DNA of 45,672 bases from Alkalilacustris brevis (GTDB lineage: Bacteria > Pseudomonadota > Alphaproteobacteria > Rhodobacterales > Rhodobacteraceae). Under the pieces are notes generated by a model. The model saw only the letters and a program-made list of their open reading frames with translations, was not told the DNA's origin and ran no database searches. Positions 8,039 through 16,513 of the stretch are shown piece after piece; the stretch's first letter is position 1, and the number at the start of each line of letters is the position of its first letter. The stretch spans positions 1 through 45,672 of the forward strand of contig NZ_QNVJ01000028.1 in the NCBI RefSeq assembly GCF_003350345.1, given 5' to 3'. The translations under genes and the position numbers were made by a program.

Positions 8039-9382
8039 TTATTGCTCGCGGAACGCGCGCGACATAGAGTCCACGATCGGCTTTGCGATATACTGCGCGA
8101 AGGTGCGTTCTGCCGTCTGGACCATCACCTCTGCCGGCATGCCGGGGGTGGGCGCGAAGCCGCTGACACGGGCAAGCTCCTCTGGTCTGAGTGCGATGCG
8201 CACCACATAGACCTCCCGGTTGGACCGCTCGGCGCTGTCGGCCACGGCATCGGCCGAAATATAGTCGACGGCCCCGTTCAACACCGGCGTCGTGCGCTGG
8301 TTTAGCGCCGTCAGCCGCACCACGGCGTGCTGGCCGACCTGCACGCTGTCGATATCGGAGCGCGCGACCAGCGTCTCGATGATGAGCGGCGCATCCGAGG
8401 GCACGATTTCGGCGATGGCGCGGCCGGTTTCGATCACACCGCCGGTCGTGTGATAATACAGCCGGACGATGATGCCGCCAACCGGCGCGGTCACATCGAT
8501 GCGGTGCAGCACGCCTTCCGAGCGCCGGGCCTGTTCGCGAATGCTTTCAAGCTCGCTCTGGACCGTCTGCAACTGGCTGAGCGCGTTGCGGCTGTATTCG
8601 TCCAGCGTACGGTCACGCTGGGTCAGGGCGCGGGCGCGCATCTCGGCGATCTCGCCGAGTTCGGCGTCGAGGCGGGCGATCTGCCCCTGCCCCTCAAGCA
8701 TGGCGCGGCGCAACGCCAGCAGGTCGCCGCGCTGCACCAGGCCGCGTTCGAACAACGTCTCCTTGGCTTCGAGTTCCTCCTCCAGCAGCTCGATCTGCTG
8801 GCGCAGCGCCTCGCGCTGCGATACGTATCCTGTCTTGCGAAACTCCAGTGCGTCGACATTACGGTCGATCAGCGAAAGGTCGTTGGCAAGACCCGACCGG
8901 GACACCAGGAACGAGACAGCCTGGCCATCCAGGATGACCGCGACCTCGGGGTCGCTGCGCAGCGCCTCAAGATGTTCGGGAAAGACCAGATTTTCCTGCC
9001 CCTGGTGTTCTGCGATCAGGCGCGCCTCGGTTACTTCCAGCCGGGCGCGGCGCAGCAGCAGTTCACGATTGGTGGCCCGCGCCGAGGTTTCATCCAGCCG
9101 CAGCAGAACGTCGCCCTCGACCACATGATCGCCTTCCTTGACCAGGATGTCCTTAATGATGCCGCCTTCAAGATGCTGCACGATCTTGTTCTGTCCGGTG
9201 GCGACAAAACTGCCCTGCGCGATGACAGCGGCGGCAAGCGGCGCTCCGAAGGCCCAGATCGAGAACCCGCCCAGGCTGGCGACCAGCAGCAGGGTTCCGG
9301 CCACCACCAGCTTCGCGATCGAACGCGGCACATCGCGGTACCATTGGGCCGCCGTCGGGGCTGGCAAGGTTTTTGGTTCCAT
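8039..9382 (-). CDS. Type I secretion periplasmic adaptor (HlyD/PrtE family)
   Basis: This 447-residue membrane fusion protein begins with a short cytoplasmic tail and one membrane helix (about 23-50, LVVAGTLLLVASLGGFSIWAF region). A lipoyl-like half follows (QNKIVQHLEGGIIKDILVKEGDHVVEGDVLLRLD), then a long coiled-coil hairpin (about 95-290) and a β-barrel half with VTAPVGGIIVRLYYHTTGGVIETGRAIAEIVPSDAPLIIE, the family signature region. It links the inner-membrane ABC exporter to an outer-membrane TolC-like duct; no tolC gene lies in the window. Its ATG is one base after the exporter's stop. It belongs to the operon with the exporter and two putative exported proteins. Confidence 0.93.
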   Translation of the reverse strand: MEPKTLPAPTAAQWYRDVPRSIAKLVVAGTLLLVASLGGFSIWAFGAPLAAAVIAQGSFVATGQNKIVQHLEGGIIKDILVKEGDHVVEGDVLLRLDETSARATNRELLLRRARLEVTEARLIAEHQGQENLVFPEHLEALRSDPEVAVILDGQAVSFLVSRSGLANDLSLIDRNVDALEFRKTGYVSQREALRQQIELLEEELEAKETLFERGLVQRGDLLALRRAMLEGQGQIARLDAELGEIAEMRARALTQRDRTLDEYSRNALSQLQTVQSELESIREQARRSEGVLHRIDVTAPVGGIIVRLYYHTTGGVIETGRAIAEIVPSDAPLIIETLVARSDIDSVQVGQHAVVRLTALNQRTTPVLNGAVDYISADAVADSAERSNREVYVVRIALRPEELARVSGFAPTPGMPAEVMVQTAERTFAQYIAKPIVDSMSRAFREQ

Positions 9383-9383
9383 G

Positions 9384-11384
9384 TCAGTTATCCTTCTGTC
9401 CTTCCTTGCCGGTCGTGTCGCCGGCGGGCCGCGGGGGCGCCGTGTCGGTAGCGGTCACCTGCGTTGACGTCTGTGGCGCGCCGTTGAGTTGCGCGAGCAC
9501 CCGCTCGCGCGTGCCAAACAGCGCCACCGCCCCGTTGGCCAACACCATGATCTTGTCCACCACGCTCAGGAGCGCAGGCTTCTGGGTGATCACGACGACT
9601 GTGATGCGACTGTCGCGCGCATGTTCAATGGCGCGGGCCAGTGCGCGGTCGCCAGCGGTGTCAAGGTTCGAGTTCGGCTCGTCCAGCACCACGAGGCGCG
9701 GATGGCCGTAGAAGGCGCGGGCAAGCGCGATGCGCTGCTTCTGGCCGCCCGAAAGCGGCGCGCCATCGGCCGAGACGACAGTCTCGTAGCCCTGCGGAAG
9801 CTGGGCGATCATCTCGTGCACATCGGCCAGCACAGCGGCGCGGTGGACCTGTTCGTCGGTCGCATCGGCGCGCATGCGGGCGATGTTGTCCTTGATCGTT
9901 CCGGGAAACAGCTGCACGTCTTGCGGCAGATAGCCAAGGTTTTCGCCCAGTTGCCGCGGATCCCAGTTGCGCAGATCCATCAGATCGAGCCGGACATTGC
10001 CTGATGTCGGCAGGATCGACCCCACCAACATCTTGCCAAGCGTTGTCTTGCCTGCACCCGAGTTGCCGATCACCGCAAGCGTCTCTCCGGGATTGAGCGA
10101 GAAGCTGATCCCATTCAGCACTACCTGCTTGGTGCCGCCGGGCACAAACAGCAGCCGCTCCGCGTCCAGCCGCCCCTCGGGGTTGGGCAGCCGCAGCCGT
10201 TCGAACTGCAGGCGCGAATTGCCGAGCAGGCCGGCGATCCGGCCATAGGCCGCGCGTGACAGCAGCAGCGCGTTCCAGCCCTCGATCGAGCCCTCGATCG
10301 GGGCGAGCGCGCGGCCCGCGATGATCGAGGCCGCGATGACCATGCCGCCGGTGATTTGCCCGTCGATTGCCAGATAGGCGCCCCAGCCCAGCATCGCTAC
10401 CTGGGTCAGCAGGCGAATCCCGCGCGAGATCGAGGCGCTGACGATGTTGCGATCTTGCGCCTTCACCTGTGCGATCAACGATGCGGCGGTATCGCGCCCC
10501 CACATCGAGACCGCCTCGGGGATCATCGCCAGCGCGTTGATGATCTGGCTGTTGCGTGACATCGAGTCGAGGTGCTGGTTCGCCTTTGACTGGGCAAAGT
10601 TCGCCTCGGCAAAGGGGCGTTCGGTGAGCTTCTGGTTGATCATGCCGATCAGAAGAAGCACCAGCGCGGTAAGGACCACGATCATTCCGAGATGCGGGTG
10701 AATGAAATAGATCACGAGGGCGAAAAGCGGCGCAAAGGGCACGTCCAGGATCGACAGCAACGTGCCGGACACCAGGAAGGAGCGCACCTGCTGCAGGTCG
10801 CCCAGTGTCTGGTATTCGCGACCGGTTCCGTGCAGCGAGGCAGCGGCGGCCGCGCTGAGCACTGGCGCGCCGAGCTGTGCCGCCACCTCGACCGCGGTGC
10901 GCATCAGGATGAAACGGCGGATCGCGTCGAAGACCGCATAAAGCACGACCGCGCCGCCGATGACGATGGTCAACATGATCAGCGTATCTGTCGATCGACT
11001 GGTCAGCACGCGGTCCGATATCTGGAACAGGTAGATGGGGATTGCGAGAATCAGCAGGTTGGTGACGCAGGTCAGCACCAGCACGAAGCTCATGTTGCTC
11101 CAGACAGCCTTGCGCCCCTCCTGAAGGTTGGCATTGAAATCCTCGGGTCCGACTCGCTTGTGAAAGCCGGGCCCGCGTCCGCCGCCCCCATCGCCCGATG
11201 GCGGCTGCTTCGGGCGCCGGGGGATCGGCTCTCCGGTGCGCACCTCGACAGTGGCGCCCATCGGGGTCCCCTCGCTGCGCTCGCGCATGTCCGCTTTCGG
11301 CTTGGGCGGTGCACCGGGCTGATCGGGATCCACCCGATGCTCGGACTTAAGCTTCAGCACCGGTGGATCGACGTCATCCCTCAT
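9384..11384 (-). CDS. Type I secretion ABC transporter, permease-ATPase fusion (PrtD type)
   Basis: This 666-residue protein carries a membrane domain and an ATPase on one chain. A proline/glycine-rich cytoplasmic extension (about 1-90) precedes six membrane helices (about 100-370). The nucleotide-binding domain has Walker A GNSGAGKTTLGKML (about 438), the Q-loop region LGYLPQDVQLFPGTI, signature LSGGQKQRIALARA (about 541) and Walker B LVVLDEPNSNLD. No C39 peptidase domain is present, so substrates should carry an uncleaved C-terminal signal. AGGAGAGG precedes the ATG. It lies 24 bases after the 687-aa gene. The clustered Gly-rich and 687-aa proteins are the obvious substrate candidates. Confidence 0.93.
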   Translation of the reverse strand: MRDDVDPPVLKLKSEHRVDPDQPGAPPKPKADMRERSEGTPMGATVEVRTGEPIPRRPKQPPSGDGGGGRGPGFHKRVGPEDFNANLQEGRKAVWSNMSFVLVLTCVTNLLILAIPIYLFQISDRVLTSRSTDTLIMLTIVIGGAVVLYAVFDAIRRFILMRTAVEVAAQLGAPVLSAAAAASLHGTGREYQTLGDLQQVRSFLVSGTLLSILDVPFAPLFALVIYFIHPHLGMIVVLTALVLLLIGMINQKLTERPFAEANFAQSKANQHLDSMSRNSQIINALAMIPEAVSMWGRDTAASLIAQVKAQDRNIVSASISRGIRLLTQVAMLGWGAYLAIDGQITGGMVIAASIIAGRALAPIEGSIEGWNALLLSRAAYGRIAGLLGNSRLQFERLRLPNPEGRLDAERLLFVPGGTKQVVLNGISFSLNPGETLAVIGNSGAGKTTLGKMLVGSILPTSGNVRLDLMDLRNWDPRQLGENLGYLPQDVQLFPGTIKDNIARMRADATDEQVHRAAVLADVHEMIAQLPQGYETVVSADGAPLSGGQKQRIALARAFYGHPRLVVLDEPNSNLDTAGDRALARAIEHARDSRITVVVITQKPALLSVVDKIMVLANGAVALFGTRERVLAQLNGAPQTSTQVTATDTAPPRPAGDTTGKEGQKDN

Positions 11385-11408
11385 TGCACCTCTCCTGGGT
11401 CTTGCTTG

Positions 11409-13472
11409 TTAAGTGATGATGGCGTGAAGCAGGTCGCTGCTGGCGGGGTGGTCGGTGGCCATCGGCGGCGCACCGTGCTCTGTCTCGGGGGTGGGGCTCA
11501 GCATGTCGTCGGCCAGAAACGCGACTGCCTCATTGGCGAGCGGGACAAGTCCGACGCCGGATGGCGGCGCGTCGGGATCCATGAGCTGGGCCTGGTAGAT
11601 CAGCGCGTCGCTATAGGCCTCGCCCCCCACCATGACCTCGGAGTCGAGGCCAATGTCATGGATCCGCGCCGCATTCAGCTGGGCATTGGAGCCGCTGACC
11701 AATTCCACCGGCGCACCCCCGGCCAGGAAATCGTCGAGCATTAGCTGGATCTGGTCGGAATCGCCCAGAAAATTATGCTGCTCGATGATGTTCGCTTTTA
11801 TCAGGTCGCCCTCGATATACAGAACCTTGAGGTCCGACTTGCCCTCGAAGCGGGCATCTTTTGCGACATCGTGCGATATGGTGTTCGCGCCCTCGGCCAT
11901 GTCGTCGAGTGCGGTGCGGAAGTTGTCCTGCAGTTCGGTCATCTCGTCCGTGCCGGTCTGTTTCAGCTCGGCGAGGTTGTATTGCAGGTTGTCCCCGGCG
12001 TGGTGAATTGCCAGGCTTCCTGGCGCGCCGAGAACCTGGTCGATATCCACAAGCACGTTGATCTGATCGATGACGTTGAGCGTGATGAAGCTGCCGCCAA
12101 CGAGGATCAGGTCGTAGTGGAACCCCAGTTCTGCAAGGCGGACATCGTTGACGATGACGTTTTCCCCGGTGCCGATATAGGTTGCGGCAGCCGTGATCGT
12201 GATCTCGGCGCGGTCGAAATCGGTGGCAAAGACATACTGCTTGACCCAATTGACCGAGATCAGGTCGCCGGAGACCCTGACCACGGTCCAGTCCTCGGGG
12301 AACATGCCGGGATGCTCGAGCGGCGGTGGCCCGTCAGGACCGAAGGCGCTTTCGAACTCGATCGACACGGCGTTGAGCAGCTGCGAGGGTAGCGCGGCGG
12401 CGCCCCCGAAGGGGGCCGTCGCCCCCACCATCACGTTGACCTGGCTGACAACGTCCAGCCGGATCGCATCACCCGCCACCGCGATCACTGGCGCGTCGAC
12501 CCAGGCTTGCATGATCATGGTCTCGTTGACCGAGAGATTGGCGCCGGTCACCACCTTGTGGCCGGGGTCAACATCGAACCTGGTATCGCGGGCGGTTATG
12601 GTGCCGTCCGGAGGGATTAAGAACGCATCCCACTCATCCTCTTCATCCTCGCCGTCGCGCGCGGCGTGCTTTTCGGCAAGATGCGCGGGCAGCAGGTCGA
12701 TGAAATCCGGCAGGCTCAGGAACTCTGCAGTGGTGTCTTCATCGTCCGGCGCGTCGATCTCTTCCGTTGCAAAGAACCACTCTTCACCGTTGAGATGCGT
12801 GCCCTGCGCCGCCTCGCCGCGCAGCAAGAGCTGCACATCTGCATCGCCATCTTGCGGCGTGAAGGCGGCGATGCGCGAGGCAAGCGCCAAGGCGGCCTCG
12901 GTCTGCGGCACGGCCTCGATCTCGGTGCCCGCGTGGCCCAGCACGCTATGGCTGCGCGCCACCTCAATCAGCCGAAGAAAGTCGGCGGTCAGCACCTCGG
13001 GGTCTATGAATACGGTCTCACCGGTGACCAGCAGCAGGTCGTTGTCCCATAGCTCCGAGGTCTGGCGGATCGAGACGAGGATCGAGTTCGGCAACGGCAC
13101 GAATGGCAGCCAGCTGAACTGCCAGCCTGTCATCTGCCAGGGAATGTCCTGGTCGGGCTCGGGCGGGCGCGGCGGTTGAACGGGGCGTAGCGTGATCGAG
13201 GCAGACAGGCCTTCCGGCGCAAGAAGATATGCCGGCGGCGCCGCTGGCGGCGGGGGCAGGTAGACCACCCCCGGGTTGAACCCTTTTTCGAAACCGGGAA
13301 TGGTGATGGCAAGGTCCGGCACCTCGCCGGGGTCGAGTGCGGTATCTTCGCGCTCATGCGCGAAGGCGTCATATTCGAGCCTTAGCCTGTGCCCCTCGAC
13401 CTCAAGATGAAGGAGGCCGATGAAATGGGCAATCTCTTCGCTTATGCGGTCCAGGGGCATGGTCTGTTCCAT
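11409..13472 (-). CDS. Large acidic repeat protein of a type I secretion locus, function unknown
   Basis: This 687-residue acidic protein has no Sec signal and no recognised catalytic domain. Residues 1-300 include a proline-rich linker (about 72-106), a Trp/Phe-rich segment (WQMTGWQFSWLPFVPLPNS) and an acidic stretch DGEDEEDEWDAF (about 273-284). Residues 309-632 hold alternating motifs. Half A is G-x-N-x3-N at 309, 436, 493 and 594. Half B is G-[DG]-x2-I-x4-[VI]-x2-Q-x-N-[VF] with drift, at 334, 402, 459, 555 and 617, often followed by D-x-D. This suggests a repeated β-rich fold, possibly binding metal or a surface. Location between the Gly-rich gene and the exporter suggests it is exported or assists export. 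No RTX nonapeptides were seen. Confidence 0.75.
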   Translation of the reverse strand: MEQTMPLDRISEEIAHFIGLLHLEVEGHRLRLEYDAFAHEREDTALDPGEVPDLAITIPGFEKGFNPGVVYLPPPPAAPPAYLLAPEGLSASITLRPVQPPRPPEPDQDIPWQMTGWQFSWLPFVPLPNSILVSIRQTSELWDNDLLLVTGETVFIDPEVLTADFLRLIEVARSHSVLGHAGTEIEAVPQTEAALALASRIAAFTPQDGDADVQLLLRGEAAQGTHLNGEEWFFATEEIDAPDDEDTTAEFLSLPDFIDLLPAHLAEKHAARDGEDEEDEWDAFLIPPDGTITARDTRFDVDPGHKVVTGANLSVNETMIMQAWVDAPVIAVAGDAIRLDVVSQVNVMVGATAPFGGAAALPSQLLNAVSIEFESAFGPDGPPPLEHPGMFPEDWTVVRVSGDLISVNWVKQYVFATDFDRAEITITAAATYIGTGENVIVNDVRLAELGFHYDLILVGGSFITLNVIDQINVLVDIDQVLGAPGSLAIHHAGDNLQYNLAELKQTGTDEMTELQDNFRTALDDMAEGANTISHDVAKDARFEGKSDLKVLYIEGDLIKANIIEQHNFLGDSDQIQLMLDDFLAGGAPVELVSGSNAQLNAARIHDIGLDSEVMVGGEAYSDALIYQAQLMDPDAPPSGVGLVPLANEAVAFLADDMLSPTPETEHGAPPMATDHPASSDLLHAIIT
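11577..12548 (-). repeat. Coding repeat: alternating GxNxxxN / GDxI...QxN motifs
   Basis: This stretch encodes residues 309-632 of the 687-aa protein. Three A-to-B pairs have similar spacing (309 to 334, 436 to 459, 594 to 617, i.e. 23-25 residues). Two more B halves (402, 555) have no close A half. The protein repeats are divergent, so there is no obvious DNA-level tandem repeat. Confidence 0.6.
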
Positions 13473-13520
13473 TGGTCAGAAGGAACGGGCGGCCTCCGCT
13501 TTCGCGATGCCGCCCGCATC

Positions 13521-13544
13521 CCGGGGCCGGTCAACCGGCCCCGG
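13521..13544 (-). terminator. Strong intercistronic hairpin between the Gly-rich and 687-aa genes
   Basis: Ten-base perfect arms CCGGGGCCGG (13521-13530) and CCGGCCCCGG (13535-13544) flank a TCAA loop, in the 85-bp gap after the Gly-rich gene. No U-run follows in the transcribed direction. It could be a partial terminator or RNA-protecting hairpin that keeps the first, likely abundant, product above the export genes. Confidence 0.6.
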
Positions 13545-13557
13545 AACCTACCATGTC

Positions 13558-15108
13558 TCAGGCGTCGTCGTGCCCGACAAAGGACGAGGTAAGCGAGCCG
13601 CCAACCACGGTCATGTCGACCGAGTTGCCCAGCACGTTGGCGCCCATGACGACGTTCATGTTGAACGCCGAAGTGGTGACCTGCGCTGCGGCCGAGGCGA
13701 AGGATTCGCCCGTCACATGACCGCTCTCGCCGTTGCCGGAGCCCCAGTGACCCAGGTTGCCGCCGTTGCCGCCATCGCCCGTGCTGGCCGTTCCGCCCGC
13801 ACCGCCGACACCGGCGCCACCGACAGCATCACCAACACCGGCACCACCGCCCCAGGCCATGCCGCCGTCACCGCCGACAGCATGAGCTACGCTGGCGCCA
13901 CCGGTGCCGCCATTTGCGGTAGACTGGCCGGTGCCCACGGACGTGTTGTCGGCATCCGCGGACGAGCCGGCACCGCCACCATAGCCCGCAATCGCCTGGG
14001 CCATGGAATCTGCCGAGCCGTCAAGTTCCGACTTCGAGAAGATGGAGGACAGCCCGCCATCCCCGCCATCGGCATCAGCATCGGCGTCGCCCGACTGGTC
14101 GGACTTGTCGGACTTGTCGGACTTGCCCTTACCCTTGTCGTGCTTACCGCCAGAGTCTTTTCCGCCACTTCCGCCTCCGGCATTGGCATGGGCATGGGCA
14201 TCGCCGCCCGAACCGCCTTCGCTTTCGACATCATGGTCGGAGTCGAGCTCGACTTCGGCTTCGGATTCAGCATCGGCATCACCGCCGTTGCCGCCGTCGG
14301 CTTCACTTTTGGCCTTGGCAGCGCCAAGTCCAAGCCCAAAGCCGGTGCTGTTGGCCGAGGCATCGCCGCCGTCGTCAGACTCGGCATCACCATTGCCACC
14401 ATCGCCACCGAAAGCCTTGCCACCCATGGCCAGTCCGCCGGTTGCCTTTCCGCCGTCACCGTCGCCGCCATCGGCCGAGGCACTGCCACCGCCGTTGCCG
14501 CCGTCGGAGCCTGCGTTGATGCCATCGCCGGACTTGGCGAAACCACCGTTAGCATCACCCTTCTGGATGAACTTGTCGTTGTTCTGAACGACCGGGTTGA
14601 TCAGCTTGTCATCGTCGCTCAGGTAGTTCGACTGCGACAGCGCAAAGGCAGTGCTGTTGCCGTCGCCGAAGGTGACGTTATCGAGCTTCACATCGTCGCC
14701 GGGATCGTATTTCATGTTGCCGTTCGAAGCCACGACGTCGCCCATCGACCCGCCTTTTGAAATGTCGATATCGATGAAGTCGTCATCACGGGGGATCCAT
14801 TCCCCCTCGCCGAAGTCGATGTTGATCTCGTTGCTGCTGTTACCAGAGTGCTTGATCGACTGGTCCTGATCCTGGCCTTGGCCTTGGTGCTGGCCTTGGC
14901 CCTGGTCCTGACCTTGGCCCTGATCCTGGCCCTGGCCCTGTTCGTTGCTGACGCTCTGCTTTTGTTGCTGCTGCTGAGCGTCAACATCGATTTCGGCATT
15001 TTTGATCTCGATGTCGGTGTTGAACTCGGCATCGAGATTCTTGATCTTCACATCGTCGAAGACATAGTTGTTGTTGGTGTTCTGGTTTGAACCATGACGT
15101 TTAGACAT
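13558..15108 (-). CDS. Gly/Asp/Ala-rich low-complexity protein, probable type I secretion substrate
   Basis: This 516-residue, cysteine-free, acidic protein has four zones. Zone 1 (1-50) is Asn-rich (NNNYVFDDVKIKNLDAEFN) and ends in a poly-Gln run. Zone 2 (57-83) is a GQGQDQ-type repeat. Zone 3 (about 85-190) is acidic, with DDDFIDIDISKGG. Zone 4 (about 200-465) is Gly-rich with many DGG, GGNGG and DADAD units and a KSDKSDKSD patch. The last about 45 residues are β-prone (NMNVVMGANVLGNSVDMTVVGG) and end SSFVGHDDA, resembling an uncleaved type I signal. No Sec signal is seen. AGGAG seven bases before the ATG supports the start. It is first in the export operon. A matrix, adhesive or surface-layer role is plausible but unproven. 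Confidence 0.8.
   Translation of the reverse strand: MSKRHGSNQNTNNNYVFDDVKIKNLDAEFNTDIEIKNAEIDVDAQQQQQKQSVSNEQGQGQDQGQGQDQGQGQHQGQGQDQDQSIKHSGNSSNEINIDFGEGEWIPRDDDFIDIDISKGGSMGDVVASNGNMKYDPGDDVKLDNVTFGDGNSTAFALSQSNYLSDDDKLINPVVQNNDKFIQKGDANGGFAKSGDGINAGSDGGNGGGSASADGGDGDGGKATGGLAMGGKAFGGDGGNGDAESDDGGDASANSTGFGLGLGAAKAKSEADGGNGGDADAESEAEVELDSDHDVESEGGSGGDAHAHANAGGGSGGKDSGGKHDKGKGKSDKSDKSDQSGDADADADGGDGGLSSIFSKSELDGSADSMAQAIAGYGGGAGSSADADNTSVGTGQSTANGGTGGASVAHAVGGDGGMAWGGGAGVGDAVGGAGVGGAGGTASTGDGGNGGNLGHWGSGNGESGHVTGESFASAAAQVTTSAFNMNVVMGANVLGNSVDMTVVGGSLTSSFVGHDDA
13714..14511 (-). repeat. Coding low-complexity region, DGG/GGNGG-rich
   Basis: This region encodes residues about 200-465 of the Gly-rich protein. 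It is an irregular array of short Gly/Asp/Ser/Ala units (DGGNGG, DGGDGDGG, GGAGVGG, DADADADGGDGG). The units differ in length, so it is low complexity rather than an exact tandem repeat. It does not match the RTX consensus GGxGxDxUx in register. Confidence 0.7.
14860..14940 (-). repeat. Short coding tandem repeat, Gly-Gln-Gly-Gln-Asp-Gln type
   Basis: About 27 codons encode repeated GQGQDQ/GQGQHQ units (residues 57-83). At DNA level the plus strand shows alternating CTGGCC/TTGGCC/CTGATCCTG units. Such a repeat is prone to slippage and length variation between strains. Confidence 0.75.
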
Positions 15109-15715
15109 CTTGCATCTCCTGCTGCGACGCAGCGGGGATTGCCAGTCATTTCAAAGGCAACATACCGTTTGCGTCTGTAAGGTTGATTGTTTTACCGCCC
15201 GACCGGCCCATTGATGAGCCTTCAGACGGCACGATCCTGCAGTCTTTCGGCATCCCCCCTTTCCAATTCCGGCGCCGGATTGCCCACCAGGTGGTTCTGT
15301 TCCGGCGGCCTCAGGTTGACGGTTCAGAAGTCGCTGCAAATACTGCAACCTGAACATGCTCGCATCACAGGGGGGTGCGCTGTAAGCTAGACAAAAGACC
15401 ATAATCTTTTTCGCGCCTTCAGCTGATTGATCCGGAATGAAAAGTTTCGAAAAAGTTGGTTCTCAGCCGCTGTCAGGCGGACAGAATCAATCAATATGGA
15501 CTAGTCGGTGGATGTAGCCAGCACGCAGAACACTTTTTGCGGGATTGTGGTGGCGTCCAGATCGCCCTCAGGTTGCCTTAAAAATAATAAATAAAAACAA
15601 TGTGTTACAGGCTGGATTGATGCGTGTCATCACATTTCAGCCGATATGTAGCCCGTCTACTTAATCGTTTGGCTAGTTACCGCAGAACATAATTTGTGCT
15701 ATTCTCCACGTTTGA
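15109..15715. promoter_or_regulatory. Long AT-rich divergent regulatory region
   Basis: These 607 bases lie between the Gly-rich secretion operon and the LuxR-type gene. They are clearly more AT-rich than the surroundings, especially 15400-15720 with an A-rich tract at about 15580-15600. No convincing coding frame or RNA gene was seen. A TTTCGAAA palindrome lies near 15447. It most likely holds both promoters and binding sites for the LuxR-type regulator; exact promoter boxes could not be assigned. Confidence 0.5.
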
Positions 15716-16513
15716 ATGAACATCTTTCGGATGGGGGGTGCATTCGAGGATTACACCTTGCGAATTTTTGTAGTGTTGGAAGCCAAAAAAATTTGGGGTG
15801 CTTGGATGGTGGGGGATATCAGTTCCAAACAGGGCGAAGATTCAAGGCAGCCGCCGCAGTGCGAAGGTCAGGGATCGATCATATTCTGGGGCGGCCCGAT
15901 CGCATTTTCAAACTGGGTTCTTCGCATCGCGGAATCCGAATCCAGAGCTAGTGTCGTCAGGGTCGACAACCGGGACGGATTGGACCGGTCAAAGGGCAAG
16001 CAGTGCTGCATATTTTTCGATGACACTGTGGCTGACGAAGTCCTTGCCAATCCGGACTTCAATCCCGGCGAGTACGTTGGCGCTCGGTGGATCCTCGCCT
16101 ACCGAAGTGACAACCTCGCCCGCCGTCTGCTGGCGCTGCGTCGCGAACGCCCTGAGTTGACCGGGATCGGCCTGCTGCCCATGAACCTGTCGGTCGGCCT
16201 TTGGACGCTGATGTTTCGGCTGATCCTGTCGGGCGACTTTGTCGTGCCGGGAAAGCTGCTGGACCCAGAGACGGGGCCAGCACCGCCTGACCACAAGGTG
16301 TCAGCTGGCAACAGAGCCCTGACCAGGCGCGAAAGCGAAGTGCTGAGAATGGTCGCGAAGGGAATGCGCAACAAGATGATCGCCCACAATCTTGGACTGT
16401 CCGAACACACGGTCAAGCTGCATCTGCACAATCTGATCGGCAAGATCGGCGTGAGCAACCGGACACAGGCTGCGCAATGGTATTTCTCGCGCCCGCATGG
16501 CGAGGCGGAGTGA
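15716..16513 (+). CDS. LuxR-family response-regulator-like transcription factor
   Basis: This protein of up to 265 residues ends in a clear LuxR-type helix-turn-helix (about 201-257): LTRRESEVLRMVAKGMRNKMIAHNLGLSEHTVKLHLHNLIGKIGVSNRTQA. The N-terminal part (about 50-185) is not an autoinducer-binding domain. Its length and position suggest a degenerate receiver-like domain, but the usual phosphoacceptor pocket is not evident. The overall shape is reminiscent of CsgD/VpsT-type matrix regulators. The start is uncertain: ATG 15716 has no clear ribosome-binding site, and ATG 15806 is another choice. It is divergent from the secreted Gly-rich protein operon, which it may control. Its stop overlaps the next gene as TGATG. 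Confidence 0.75.
   Translation: MNIFRMGGAFEDYTLRIFVVLEAKKIWGAWMVGDISSKQGEDSRQPPQCEGQGSIIFWGGPIAFSNWVLRIAESESRASVVRVDNRDGLDRSKGKQCCIFFDDTVADEVLANPDFNPGEYVGARWILAYRSDNLARRLLALRRERPELTGIGLLPMNLSVGLWTLMFRLILSGDFVVPGKLLDPETGPAPPDHKVSAGNRALTRRESEVLRMVAKGMRNKMIAHNLGLSEHTVKLHLHNLIGKIGVSNRTQAAQWYFSRPHGEAE

Noticed and set aside
13714-14511. RTX calcium-binding repeats in the Gly-rich protein
   Set aside because: The GGxGxDxUx nonapeptide register is not kept; the units are irregular DGG/GGNGG low complexity.
14860-14940. CRISPR-like repeat
   Set aside because: The repeat is in frame inside a coding gene, has no spacers of constant length and no cas genes are near.
15716-16513. Quorum-sensing LuxR receptor
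   Set aside because: The N-terminal half lacks the conserved Trp/Tyr/Asp pattern of autoinducer-binding domains, and no luxI gene is nearby.
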